A stretch of DNA of 64,000 bases from a virus. Made by a program: the position numbers and the translations under genes. Below are positions 48,059 through 55,849 of the stretch, one piece after another (the stretch's first letter is position 1; the number at the start of each line of letters is the position of its first letter). Location: the IMG/VR virus record IMGVR_UViG_3300038415_000126, positions 34,514-98,513 of that record; one strand, written 5' to 3'. The notes under the pieces were generated by a model, which was not told the DNA's origin, did no database searches, and saw nothing but the letters and a program-made list of their open reading frames with translations.

Positions 48059-48298
48059 TTAACCAAAGGTACGGGCGATCTCTTCCCGTACAATGGTCCG
48101 TAGAGTACCGTTGTCCTCTGGGGGTGGTTGGTTGCGCCAGAGTCGATCAATCTCGCTAGTCAGGACAGTGGCCAGGAATTCGGACAAGGTCTGCTGACTG
48201 GAGTTGGCTAGGGTCTTGGCCATCATGTTGATGTCACGTGTAACCCTAGTGTTCACATAAGTCATGGGTACTTCTATCTTTTTTAGCTTCCTTTGCAT
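48059..48298 (-). CDS. Small RHH-like protein
   Basis: 79 residues; PMTYVNTRVTRDINMMAKTL strand-helix and TLSEFLATVLTSEIDRLW helix fit RHH. ATG 48265 is an alternative start. Confidence 0.55.
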   Translation of the reverse strand: MQRKLKKIEVPMTYVNTRVTRDINMMAKTLANSSQQTLSEFLATVLTSEIDRLWRNQPPPEDNGTLRTIVREEIARTFG

Positions 48299-48474
48299 GG
48301 GGAGCCTCCTTGAAGTACATCTTGGGCCGGTTTTTGGCGGGTGTCCAGGGTCTCTACCAAAGATTTTCGAATGAATTCCTATAATTAGGACATGATTATC
48401 AGTAGTCTAATTCGGACTGATGATAATGTCTGATCTAAATCTTGAACTTCATTCCTTTTCTGGTGTAGGGAGTC
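48299..48474. other. Intergenic stretch with an imperfect dyad
   Basis: GACATGATTATCAG (48390) and CTGATGATAATGTC (48417) form an imperfect inverted repeat; no gene seen. Its right end carries GGTGTA (48462-48467), which could start the RNA below. Confidence 0.4.
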
Positions 48475-48614
48475 ATTAGCCGACGGCTTAGCGGTCGATA
48501 GTCCAGGGGTTGTTGTTCGAACCTTCACCCTGGTGAGGTGTCAAGCTTCCGTGTTCGGTGGGGATATAAGGCCAGAAGTCCGGTAAAAGCCGGGGACTGG
48601 CCTTTTCCTTTTCC
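48475..48614 (+). ncRNA. Candidate small structured RNA
   Basis: Lies between a class B element (48462-48467) and an intrinsic terminator. Contains AGCC-GAC-GGCT and CCAGGG (48503) pairing CCCTGG (48528). No reading frame. It contains GTTCGAAC but cannot fold as a tRNA. Confidence 0.4.
48570..48614 (+). terminator. Intrinsic terminator
   Basis: GGCC (48570) to GGCC (48602) with inner AGTCCGG/CCGG pairing, then TTTTCCTTTTCC. Confidence 0.65.
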
Positions 48615-48627
48615 ACAGGGTAAAACC

Positions 48628-48954
48628 TCATGAGGCGTTAGGAATGACCTGGGTGAAGCGTATCTTGCCTTCCCCAATGAAGTGGGGGTCGAGGATCACC
48701 CTAATATGCTCTGCCTTTGGGACGTCGAAGCTGGTCAAGAACTCCGGGCCATCGTCAACCTGCTTGATTACGTATCTCTGGATATGCAGCCGATCCATCA
48801 TGTCCCTGAGCTTGTCGACGTCGGTGAAGCAAGGCAGGTACAAGTAGTTGGACTCAGGCATTCTCAGGTAGTGGGGTTGGGAACCGTCCCATGGGAAGAC
48901 GGTACCCGTGAGGCTGACTGATTTCAGAGGAGTTCCTACTTGATGCGGTTCCAT
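48628..48954 (-). CDS. Unknown protein, 108 aa
   Basis: Alpha/beta, no motif recognised. ATG 48954 is embedded in TAATATG, so no classical leader. Confidence 0.6.
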   Translation of the reverse strand: MEPHQVGTPLKSVSLTGTVFPWDGSQPHYLRMPESNYLYLPCFTDVDKLRDMMDRLHIQRYVIKQVDDGPEFLTSFDVPKAEHIRVILDPHFIGEGKIRFTQVIPNAS

Positions 48955-49020
48955 ATTATGCTGTGGCTACTTTATTGTGTTACATCAAGCCGAGGAGTTC
49001 CGGATTTCTGCCCTGAGTTA

Positions 49021-49026
49021 GGTGTA
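49021..49026 (+). promoter_or_regulatory. Class B element GGTGTA
   Basis: 16 nt before ATG 49043; overlaps TGTAATAG. Confidence 0.45.
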
Positions 49027-49042
49027 ATAGCACCCATCCGGC

Positions 49043-49453
49043 ATGAAAGAAAGATGGTACGATCGGGAGACGAGACGCTTTGGTAAGAACCCGTTAGATA
49101 TCATACGCGGGTATCGAAAAGCATTTGTTGTTTCGTTGGTTGGGAGTAGGTGCTTGTTCTGTGGGTATAACCGGTGCTCGAACAACTTAGTGTTTCATCA
49201 CATCGATGCTTCCAGCAAGTCCTCTTCGTTAGCTATCAAGCATTTCCAAAAGAGGCTTGAGGAGTTGCTCCCTGAGATTCAGAAGTGTGTTATTTGCTGC
49301 CATAATTGTCATGGAGAGATACATGCGGGGCTACTTATAGGGGTAGACGAAAAGTATCAAGTTTTCTTAGAGGCTATCAGGGTACTCGCTGGGAAGAGGT
49401 GGGAGGACTTTGAGTTAGGCTGGAGGAACGTGAAGGCTATGGTTGTGACTTAG
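49043..49453 (+). CDS. HNH endonuclease
   Basis: 136 residues. CLFCGYNRCSNNLVFHHID (about 37-55) followed by KCVICCHNCHGEIHAG (about 82-97) gives the HNH motif with two zinc CxxC pairs. Free-standing homing type; flanking genes are unrelated. Confidence 0.82.
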   Translation: MKERWYDRETRRFGKNPLDIIRGYRKAFVVSLVGSRCLFCGYNRCSNNLVFHHIDASSKSSSLAIKHFQKRLEELLPEIQKCVICCHNCHGEIHAGLLIGVDEKYQVFLEAIRVLAGKRWEDFELGWRNVKAMVVT

Positions 49454-49544
49454 ACTTTCCGGTTCTTGATCACGGTTCGGGTCCATTCCCAAACACCAGG
49501 GCTGCAAGCATCTCGACTATTGTCCGAGTATCGTAGGGGGGTGG

Positions 49545-50597
49545 TCATGGGTCACCCCAGAATTCTGGTGCGAGTAGCCGGCGACGAGTGGGAAGCGACT
49601 TCACGTGCATCCCCTTACGCACTTTTTCTCGGTCAAGTCTACGTTTTTCTTCTTTGCTGATCTCTTTTTCTTTAGCCCTAGCAAGCCTACGAGCTATCCC
49701 GGCCTCTTCCTTTTCGGCCCTCCTCTTGGCTTTTGCCAGTAACTCAGCTCTTCGCCTCTCCAGCGCGGCCCTCTTCTGTTGTTCTGCGTGGGCTTTGAGT
49801 TCTCGGATCACCTCTTGCTGTTGTTCCCACTTCCATTGGAGGTAGCTATCTCGGTAGGCTTTCTTGGCCTCCTCAATATCCTTCTTGGTGGTGAGTTTGA
49901 GGGACTTCAGCTTCAGCAGTTTGATTCTACGGTCGAGGAGTCCTGGGTCTTTGGTTTCATTCTTCCAGGTACCCATCCAATTGGTAGGGCAGCAATGGGC
50001 TCCGGTGTTCTTGCAGGATTCGCAGATGCGGGTAAGGCAGCGGACGCAACCACAGCCCTTCGTGAATGGGGTCTCACAGTGGTAACAGATCCATCCGGCA
50101 ACGCCCTTTAGCTGGACAAGCCACTGATCTTGCTGTGGGTAATCTGGGTTGACGCTACCTGGTTCCGTTTCATAGGTGCAACAGGGCAGTGAGAACGAAT
50201 CAACCTGAAAGGTATCGAGGTCGAGGGTAGACTCATAGTTGATCCTCTCGTAGTAGTGACCTGGGTAGAGACTTCCGGTCTTTTTGAACCACTTAGCGAG
50301 TAGCGAGGTACGGGACCGCCCAGCTTGGATGCTACTCTCGACGTGTTGGGCATAGAGCCCTCGACGTAGTTCCTGCAGACATCTCTCACAGCAAGTATCT
50401 TGGTCGAGCTTGATTGCACGGACCAGATTAGCCACTGTGCGGTAGGCGCGGCCTCCACAGTCGCAGAGGACTTCCCATTGTCGATAGTGCTGAGAGCCCT
50501 CGATAGAGTCACGAGGTTCCACCTCGGTGACGAGTTCAACGGAGCCTACTCGCAATCCTGGATACAGCTGGGTGCTAGATTGGGGGTCCACCGTCAA
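49545..50597 (-). CDS. Zinc-finger and coiled-coil protein, 350 aa
   Basis: Cys-rich N-terminal two thirds: CDCGG/CCERC (about 45-73) and CYHCETPFTKGCGCVRC with CESC (about 170-195). The C-terminal third is a long basic coiled coil (RRAELLAKAKRRAEKEEAG). Probable nucleic-acid binder; no family name. Confidence 0.62.
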   Translation of the reverse strand: MTVDPQSSTQLYPGLRVGSVELVTEVEPRDSIEGSQHYRQWEVLCDCGGRAYRTVANLVRAIKLDQDTCCERCLQELRRGLYAQHVESSIQAGRSRTSLLAKWFKKTGSLYPGHYYERINYESTLDLDTFQVDSFSLPCCTYETEPGSVNPDYPQQDQWLVQLKGVAGWICYHCETPFTKGCGCVRCLTRICESCKNTGAHCCPTNWMGTWKNETKDPGLLDRRIKLLKLKSLKLTTKKDIEEAKKAYRDSYLQWKWEQQQEVIRELKAHAEQQKRAALERRRAELLAKAKRRAEKEEAGIARRLARAKEKEISKEEKRRLDREKVRKGMHVKSLPTRRRLLAPEFWGDP

Positions 50598-50893
50598 GCT
50601 TGGTCCTTGGGGGAGTCCGTCTCAGTGGCAGTGAGAGCGACCGGCTTCCCAAGGAGGATGTCTCGGATCGCCCCCTCCAAAGCTTCGTACCCGCGCGACA
50701 GGTTAACCTTCTCATCATCGGTGAAGTCGCGTCCTAGGAGTCGCTGACACCCCTTGCGGGCAAGGTTGGCTAGGTTGGTCAGTAGCTCTTCGACTTCTTG
50801 TTCAGGCATGGGCTTGGGTATTCTGGTTACAACACTGTCAACGTCACAGTCACAGTGACGGAGAGGGACATTGGCGCAGCAATCACTGATCAT
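50594..50893 (-). CDS. Cys-containing helical protein
   Basis: 99 residues from ATG 50893 (MISDCCANVPLRHCDCD); longer starts to 51076 would overlap the divergent lipoprotein gene. 4-nt overlap with the next gene. Confidence 0.5.
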   Translation of the reverse strand: MISDCCANVPLRHCDCDVDSVVTRIPKPMPEQEVEELLTNLANLARKGCQRLLGRDFTDDEKVNLSRGYEALEGAIRDILLGKPVALTATETDSPKDQA

Positions 50894-50994
50894 TACCCCA
50901 CACCTTAGCTCAATACCCAATGAATTTGCAAGTATCAAGATCTTACCGGAAAGTTCGTGCACTGTCTGGAACTTTACGGTACTAGTAGCCGGCG

Positions 50995-51237
50995 GTGAAA
51001 CAGTACCTCCTGGCCCTCCTCCTGGTGTCTTGCACGCCACATGTGACGTTCCAGAACAGGTCACCGGTTGTCTCATCCGGTAAGTTCTCGTGTTACAACG
51101 GTAATTGCTGCTGGCCGTACCTGCATCACTCCGAGGTGAAGGATCACCACTTCATGCTCTGCACGCATGAAACCCTCCGACCCGATGGTTGGCATAGCGC
51201 TGATTTGTCGCTCAAGACCTACTTTCTTCAACCATAA
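50995..51237 (+). CDS. Small lipoprotein
   Basis: 80 residues from GTG 50995; KQYLLALLLVSCTPH is a lipoprotein signal with lipobox LVSC at Cys 13. Cys/His-rich mature part. Function unknown. Confidence 0.6.
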   Translation: MKQYLLALLLVSCTPHVTFQNRSPVVSSGKFSCYNGNCCWPYLHHSEVKDHHFMLCTHETLRPDGWHSADLSLKTYFLQP

Positions 51238-51338
51238 TCGTCTCCCCTAGTATGGATTCCCAGACACTGAAGCATACTTTACAGGGTAATACCTGGGATT
51301 AAGGTGTGACACAAATCGATTTGTCAAGAAAAAAGATG

Positions 51339-51368
51339 TTGAGATCGGGTACCGGTGGCGCGTAATAA
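51339..51368 (+). promoter_or_regulatory. Class A promoter
   Basis: TTGAGA (51339-51344), 18 nt ending GGCGCG, TAATAA (51363-51368), 5 nt to ATG 51374. Confidence 0.8.
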
Positions 51369-51373
51369 TGGGC

Positions 51374-51811
51374 ATGGACAGTCAAACCCAGAATATAAAT
51401 GAACAGAACGAACACTCATCCGTACGCCTTGCTGAGGTTATGGTATCGTCAACACCTACGGTACCACCCCCACCTGAAGGCTACTTGTTAGCTCAGGCCG
51501 AGCTTGAACTTCAGCGAGCCAAAGATTCCTTGTTGGTTCGAGCTGAGAAAGCACGGGCACAAGGGGATGTGGTCATCACGGTGCAAGAGAACCCCGAGCT
51601 AATTGAGAGTATCGCAAAGGAGATCGGTATCGACTCTCTCCGGATTACCGTACAAATGGCAGTGATCAACGGCGCTCTTATTCAAGCAGTCTTCGTTGAC
51701 GGTCGGGTTCGACCTGACCGAGCAGCCCGGATAGCTCTCAATAGGCTTAATTGGTCTGGACCCACCTTTGGGAAGATAAGCCTCGAACTCGTCCTGGGGA
51801 TGCACGAGTAA
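51374..51811 (+). CDS. Unknown protein, 145 aa
   Basis: From ATG 51374 (MDSQTQNINEQNEH). Polar N-terminus, Pro-rich turn, then helix AQAELELQRAKDSLLVRAEK and a beta C-terminal part. No family recognised. Confidence 0.65.
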   Translation: MDSQTQNINEQNEHSSVRLAEVMVSSTPTVPPPPEGYLLAQAELELQRAKDSLLVRAEKARAQGDVVITVQENPELIESIAKEIGIDSLRITVQMAVINGALIQAVFVDGRVRPDRAARIALNRLNWSGPTFGKISLELVLGMHE

Positions 51812-51864
51812 CGTATTCGTGGTAGTACTCTTGCAGAATATCAGGGGATACTCTGCTGGACACC

Positions 51865-52173
51865 ATGAGATATCTTTGGCTCGACGACGTACGAAACCCT
51901 CCGGGACCCGATTGGGTCTGGGTGAAGACATCCCTGGATGCCATCAAGGCGCTCCGCGCGGATCACTTCGAGGTCATCTCTCTTGACCATGACCTGGGAG
52001 AGGATGCCGGGACCGGATACGAGGTCCTCCAATACATCGAGGCGGAAGTGGCCAGGAATTCCGAGTACCGTCCGCCGGAGGAGATGATCGTCCACTCGGC
52101 CAACACCGTGGCGCGGGCGAGGATGATTCAGACTGTCGCGAGTATCCAGAGGCTTTTGGATAATAGGAGTTGA
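51865..52173 (+). CDS. Cyclic-phosphate-processing receiver-like protein (cREC)
   Basis: 102 residues. MRYLWLDDVRNPPGPDW, ISLDHDLGEDAGTGYEVLQY and MIVHSANTVARARM match the cREC-type receiver fold (LDDxRxP, SLDHDLG, HSAN), predicted in the literature to act on 2',3'-cyclic phosphate RNA ends or nucleotides. With the Thg1-like and kinase genes it may form part of an RNA end-repair set. Confidence 0.7.
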   Translation: MRYLWLDDVRNPPGPDWVWVKTSLDAIKALRADHFEVISLDHDLGEDAGTGYEVLQYIEAEVARNSEYRPPEEMIVHSANTVARARMIQTVASIQRLLDNRS

Positions 52174-52781
52174 CAACTACTTGTACCTCTCATACTTTCG
52201 GTGAGGACGTCACTGAAAGACGAGGAAAGTACATGCAAAGTAAAGAGATCACCGAGACTAACACCAGACATAGAGTATACGGGCGGGGAAAGGGGTTCCC
52301 GAGGATGTACAACGGACATCCTTGCGTACTAGACGCCATCCGAATCATCCTCTCTGGTGGGACCACGAAGGCCAAGGACATTGCTACAGGGTTGCAGGGG
52401 ATGGGTTGCATACCAGGATCTATCCGAGATCCTCTCCACTACGTTTGCAACATCCTGAGCACCAGCGCCAAGAAGGGGTTCATCCGGCGCGAGAAGGTTG
52501 GTTTCTATCAGCTCAGGCCAGGAGACACGAAGCCCGTGCACTGGTTCACGAAGAACCATCACAACCTGAATACGGAGAACGCCATTGTCGTCACCAAGGG
52601 CCCAGCAGTACGAGCGGTGAAGAAGCATCGGTCACCGCCCGCGATTAGAATTGAGGGTACCAACGGGCAGAGCCAGTCTGCTCGACGGCTCCGTGGTAAG
52701 CTCGACTTCTGCTGGCCAGGAACTGAGCGACCCCTCTTCACAGTAAAGTTCGAGATCTACCCGTCTGACCAGTCATTGTGA
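52170..52781 (+). CDS. Winged-helix-like protein, 203 aa
   Basis: VLDAIRIILSGGTTKAKDIA and YVCNILSTSAKKGFIRREKV form a winged helix (about 53-120). Basic C-terminal half. ATG 52233 (MQSKEITETN) is an alternative start. Overlaps the cREC gene by 4 nt. Confidence 0.6.
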   Translation: MTTTCTSHTFGEDVTERRGKYMQSKEITETNTRHRVYGRGKGFPRMYNGHPCVLDAIRIILSGGTTKAKDIATGLQGMGCIPGSIRDPLHYVCNILSTSAKKGFIRREKVGFYQLRPGDTKPVHWFTKNHHNLNTENAIVVTKGPAVRAVKKHRSPPAIRIEGTNGQSQSARRLRGKLDFCWPGTERPLFTVKFEIYPSDQSL

Positions 52782-52893
52782 CCGAGGGTAGCGCTTGTCT
52801 CGTGTGCTTGAGCTTGGCCATTGGGCTGCAGATTTGTGGTCACTACTTTAACGTGGTGTCAGCCAAGCACACGATGTGGCGATAATTCAGGCA

Positions 52894-52922
52894 TTTACAC
52901 CGGAGTCAATCCAGGGTAATCT
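52894..52922 (+). promoter_or_regulatory. Promoter TTTACA-17-TAATCT with dyad
   Basis: TTTACA (52894-52899), 17 nt, TAATCT (52917-52922), 9 nt to ATG 52932. CAATCCAG/CTGGATTG arms flank the -10, an operator candidate. Confidence 0.5.
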
Positions 52923-52931
52923 GGATTGGCA

Positions 52932-53231
52932 ATGGAGAGTCCAAAGGTACTTACATATTGCTCATTCTCTCGTGGTAGCCAGTGGCTCGGGCTTATCCTT
53001 TTGGAGGGTGAGTTGAATCAGGAGGGGGCGACCCACGAGCTTGTCAGAAGGTTCGAGGGGCTCCGGGGTTTGGGGCTGAAGGTGTCGGTCCGACGAGAAG
53101 ATGAGGTCAAGGCCGGGATCTTCAAACTGATGTGGGATAATCGTGGTCGATGGATCTCGGCCGCCGATGCTCGCACGCTGTTCTTGATGGAATCAAGACC
53201 AACTCGTCAGGAGAGTGTGGAGATCAGATGA
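52932..53231 (+). CDS. Unknown protein, 99 aa
   Basis: From ATG 52932 (MESPKVLTYCSFSRGS). Mixed alpha/beta. Overlaps the convergent gene by 8 nt. Confidence 0.6.
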   Translation: MESPKVLTYCSFSRGSQWLGLILLEGELNQEGATHELVRRFEGLRGLGLKVSVRREDEVKAGIFKLMWDNRGRWISAADARTLFLMESRPTRQESVEIR

Positions 53232-53449
53232 TGTCTCGCGCGAGCACCTTGTCGTAGCGAGTCACGTGCTTGAACTTGGGGCAAGGCGGCCCCCCCTAGC
53301 GGGTACAAGATCAGCTTGGCCCCATTGTACTGACCCCCGACAGACATCCCTTGGGAACAATCCCCCAACCATCGCTCATAGTCCGTACCGCGCGAGTCCG
53401 TTTTTGGACAGTGAGTGCACAGGTTGCAGTTGTGGACTCGACGGGACAC
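53224..53449 (-). pseudogene. Cys-rich family member, frameshifted at a G7 run
   Basis: From GTG 53449: CNLCTHCPKTDSRG and WLGDCSQGM match the CDGC family. At GGGGGGG (near 53297-53291) removal of one base restores GGPPCPKFKHVTRYDKVLARDII ending TGA 53226-53224, which parallels VNRYTKIMGRGII of the next gene. The unshifted frame instead ends ARHHLISTLS downstream. Indel, programmed shift or sequence error. Confidence 0.62.
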
Positions 53450-53450
53450 T

Positions 53451-53696
53451 TCAGATGATACCCCGCCCCATGATCTTCGTGTACCGATTCACTACGGGAG
53501 GTGGAGGGTCGACTATCTCTTCGTACATTGGACAGTCCTCGATTGTACCATCTGGGGTGAGAATCAAGTAAGCATCGAACATCACGTGGGTGTGGCAGCT
53601 TACCTTGATTCCCTTACCGCAAGTTCCAACCCACTTAGGGCTAATGGCCTCAGGTGAGCCCCAAGGGTGGTACTTGCAGCTGTTGCAAACTGTCAC
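53451..53696 (-). CDS. Cys-rich family member with variant tag NRYTKIMGRGII
   Basis: 81 residues from GTG 53696, which overlaps the upstream TGA. CNSCKYHPWG, WVGTCGKG and a fifth Cys align with the CDGC family; the tail is a divergent form of the SRY tag. Confidence 0.62.
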   Translation of the reverse strand: MTVCNSCKYHPWGSPEAISPKWVGTCGKGIKVSCHTHVMFDAYLILTPDGTIEDCPMYEEIVDPPPPVVNRYTKIMGRGII

Positions 53697-54106
53697 TTGG
53701 TTACCATGGAGTCCGGAACCCAATCGGATGGGTCAATGATAGGGGCCACAATCTTGTGGTACAAGTCGAGCATCTCATCTTCCAAGGGGATCCTCAATAC
53801 CATAAATTCTTGGGATAAGCGAAATCGAGAGGCCATCGAGTTCCGCATGAGCGCCCAGAACTCATCCATCGAGTTCCTCAGGTTCAGTTTCGCCAGGTAC
53901 CCGGCTGACTGGTACTGGTACAGGTCATCCTTCAGGGCTTCGATAAGTGGGTAGTCATCCTTGGGTAGTCCACTGGGGAGCTCGGCTTCGCTGACGATGC
54001 GTACTTGAACCCAGGCTAACTCTGGACACCACATGGATATTCCGATGGGGTACCATTCAGCGACGTCCTTATGCCGGATCGAGAAGACTGAGTACTTGGC
54101 TGGCAT
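53693..54106 (-). CDS. Unknown protein, 137 aa
   Basis: From ATG 54106 (MPAKYSVFSIRHKD). Helical Met/Leu-rich C-terminal half. No family recognised. Confidence 0.6.
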   Translation of the reverse strand: MPAKYSVFSIRHKDVAEWYPIGISMWCPELAWVQVRIVSEAELPSGLPKDDYPLIEALKDDLYQYQSAGYLAKLNLRNSMDEFWALMRNSMASRFRLSQEFMVLRIPLEDEMLDLYHKIVAPIIDPSDWVPDSMVTK

Positions 54107-54138
54107 CGAGTCCAAGTACTACACTACCTGACCTGATG

Positions 54139-54384
54139 CTACAACCCAGGGGTCTCATGCTCGCGCTCGGCGATCATCTGTAGGCTGTTTTCCAGGTTCT
54201 GGACGGCTGAGTCCAGTTCCCCCATGACCTCCCCCAGATCGTAAGGAGCCTCATACCAGAAGAATGGATGGTCGTAGCTTAGGTCCTCGGGGGACACTAG
54301 GACCTTGCTGAAGGTTTCAAGGATGGCTTTGATTCGGGCTTCGAGGCTCTTCAGGTTTTCCGTCGGTGTTTCCAATTGGGTCAT
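54139..54384 (-). CDS. Small helical protein
   Basis: 81 residues; ENLKSLEARIKAILETFSKV coiled-coil-like start. Overlaps the upstream gene by 68 nt in another frame. Confidence 0.52.
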   Translation of the reverse strand: MTQLETPTENLKSLEARIKAILETFSKVLVSPEDLSYDHPFFWYEAPYDLGEVMGELDSAVQNLENSLQMIAEREHETPGL

Positions 54385-54631
54385 TCTCCAAGTGATACGA
54401 GCAAAACTGGGTTCCGTCGTAGCCCGTTATCGTCTTTCCCCAGTATTTGCAATAAGGTACCTCACAGACATTCCCTCGGTTAGCGCATGTCAGGCAGGTC
54501 TCCGGTGGTGGGACATACAGCCTAACTACTTGATTGGTATAGCGTTTTAGGGGTGGTTGAGCCCTCGCGCGCAGGAAGTTACCGAACACGTCGAAAAGGA
54601 CGTAGATGACTGGCATGATCCTAACGGTCAC
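54317..54631 (-). CDS. Small Cys-rich, possibly membrane-anchored protein
   Basis: 104 residues. IMPVIYVLFDVFGNFLRA is a short hydrophobic start, followed by CLTCANRGNVCEVPYCKYWG and CSYH, a possible zinc site. Confidence 0.55.
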   Translation of the reverse strand: MTVRIMPVIYVLFDVFGNFLRARAQPPLKRYTNQVVRLYVPPPETCLTCANRGNVCEVPYCKYWGKTITGYDGTQFCSYHLENDPIGNTDGKPEEPRSPNQSHP

Positions 54632-55017
54632 GCGGCAGGTTCCTCGGGTGGCTCCCAGCAGCCGGTGATATTGAGGAGTGCGTACGCGAGCTTTGGGAGA
54701 CTCTCATTGGTTGGCTCAACCACGACAAGGTCATCTGGGTCGTTGACCTTGTACTTGTCGCGCCACTGGATGACCACGTTCCAAAGGGCTTTGAGAGCTT
54801 CGGGGGTCGGTTCTGTCCCCTCCTCGAAGTTCAGAGCATGGAAGATTCGAGCACCCCAATCATCCTGTAAGTTGTCGAGTTCCTTCTGGATTGTACTGGC
54901 CAGCTCGAAGATCTTGAGGTGGCGCTGGTCGATACGCTTCTGGAGTTCCTCCTCGGTCAGGGAGATTCCAGATCGCTTGTCTTCGTGAGGGGTTCGGGCA
55001 TTGTCTTCGATGGTCAT
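54628..55017 (-). CDS. Unknown protein, 129 aa
   Basis: Charged helical, LTEEELQKRIDQRHLKIFEL. 4-nt overlaps both sides place it in the 55.2-53.2 kb leftward operon. Confidence 0.6.
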   Translation of the reverse strand: MTIEDNARTPHEDKRSGISLTEEELQKRIDQRHLKIFELASTIQKELDNLQDDWGARIFHALNFEEGTEPTPEALKALWNVVIQWRDKYKVNDPDDLVVVEPTNESLPKLAYALLNITGCWEPPEEPAA

Positions 55018-55232
55018 GGCTTCACCAGCCTTTGGGCAACATCGTTGGCATACTGCGCGAGCCAGCCATTCGTGTAGATGATGTCAGGGTTGGCCTGGTG
55101 GTCCAACATTTTCTCCACTACTCCCGGCGGTAGGTAATCCCTCATGAGGTCGTAGAGGAATCCTACCAACCGGCTGTTGTATTGTATTTCCCCGCTGCGC
55201 TCGCGCATAGATTCAAGGTCTTCGTCGGGCAT
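55014..55232 (-). CDS. Small protein, unknown
   Basis: 72 residues, acidic start MPDEDLESMRERSG. GGTGTA lies 9 nt before ATG 55232. Confidence 0.6.
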   Translation of the reverse strand: MPDEDLESMRERSGEIQYNSRLVGFLYDLMRDYLPPGVVEKMLDHQANPDIIYTNGWLAQYANDVAQRLVKP

Positions 55233-55241
55233 CTCGACGGA

Positions 55242-55247
55242 TACACC
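55242..55247 (-). promoter_or_regulatory. Class B element GGTGTA
   Basis: 9 nt before ATG 55232. Confidence 0.5.
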
Positions 55248-55280
55248 GAAACTTGTACTAATCGACTCCCACCCGACTGA

Positions 55281-55784
55281 CTAGATCACGGGTTTGCGCT
55301 CGTAGCGCGAGATCCGCTTGATGGGCGGTTCCGGGGGCGGAGGTGGGCCTTCATAGATGGGTAAGCTCCACAATCTGCAGTCTACGGCTCGCAACCGACG
55401 ATATCCCTGGTCGAAACGTTCTCTGAAATATGGTTCAAGTAAATGGTTTGAGAAGGCTAGACCCACAGTAACCAAGGTCAAAGTATCTCGAATTGCGTGT
55501 GTCCTGATTACCCCGTAAAGGTGGCTTTCGAGACCCTCCTGAGACCCACACAAGACGAGGGCCTCAAGACGAGATTGGATCTGTTCGAGGATGTTTGGGT
55601 AGTCCTCTCCTACCTCTTCTTGAACCGAGAAAAGTGGAGTGATGACGTGGGACGCGCGCATAACTTCCAGGATGCTCTCGCCATCTTCGCCAATGATCCA
55701 GACTGGCTCACCTACCAATTTGGAGAACATTGGGAGTTCTTGGTCTTGCAGCTGCCACCAGGTGATTGGCCGAGGGCTTGGCAT
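55281..55784 (-). CDS. 167-aa protein with C-terminal SRYERKPVI tag
   Basis: From ATG 55784 (MPSPRPITWWQLQDQELPMF). Homologous along its length to 63125-63596 (TWWQI start, ILLGENGDAIIEV block, VIRY block). Pro-rich linker GPPPPPEPPIK, then RISRYERKPVI. Function unknown. Confidence 0.7.
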   Translation of the reverse strand: MPSPRPITWWQLQDQELPMFSKLVGEPVWIIGEDGESILEVMRASHVITPLFSVQEEVGEDYPNILEQIQSRLEALVLCGSQEGLESHLYGVIRTHAIRDTLTLVTVGLAFSNHLLEPYFRERFDQGYRRLRAVDCRLWSLPIYEGPPPPPEPPIKRISRYERKPVI

Positions 55785-55792
55785 ACTCAAAG

Positions 55793-55798
55793 TACACC
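55793..55798 (-). promoter_or_regulatory. Class B element GGTGTA
   Basis: 8 nt before ATG 55784, divergent from the class A promoter at 55816. Confidence 0.5.
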
Positions 55799-55815
55799 AG
55801 AAGTCTGATTTAAGG

Positions 55816-55844
55816 TTGAGATCTGAGCACCTCGCGCGTAATAC
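55816..55844 (+). promoter_or_regulatory. Class A promoter
   Basis: TTGAGA (55816-55821), 17 nt ending CGCGCG, TAATAC (55839-55844), 5 nt to ATG 55850. Confidence 0.82.
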
Positions 55845-55849
55845 GTGAT

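Noticed and set aside
48475-48560. tRNA-like GTTCGAAC T-loop sequence
   Set aside because: The T stem has two mismatches and no 7-bp acceptor or anticodon arm can be built; treated as a small RNA candidate instead.
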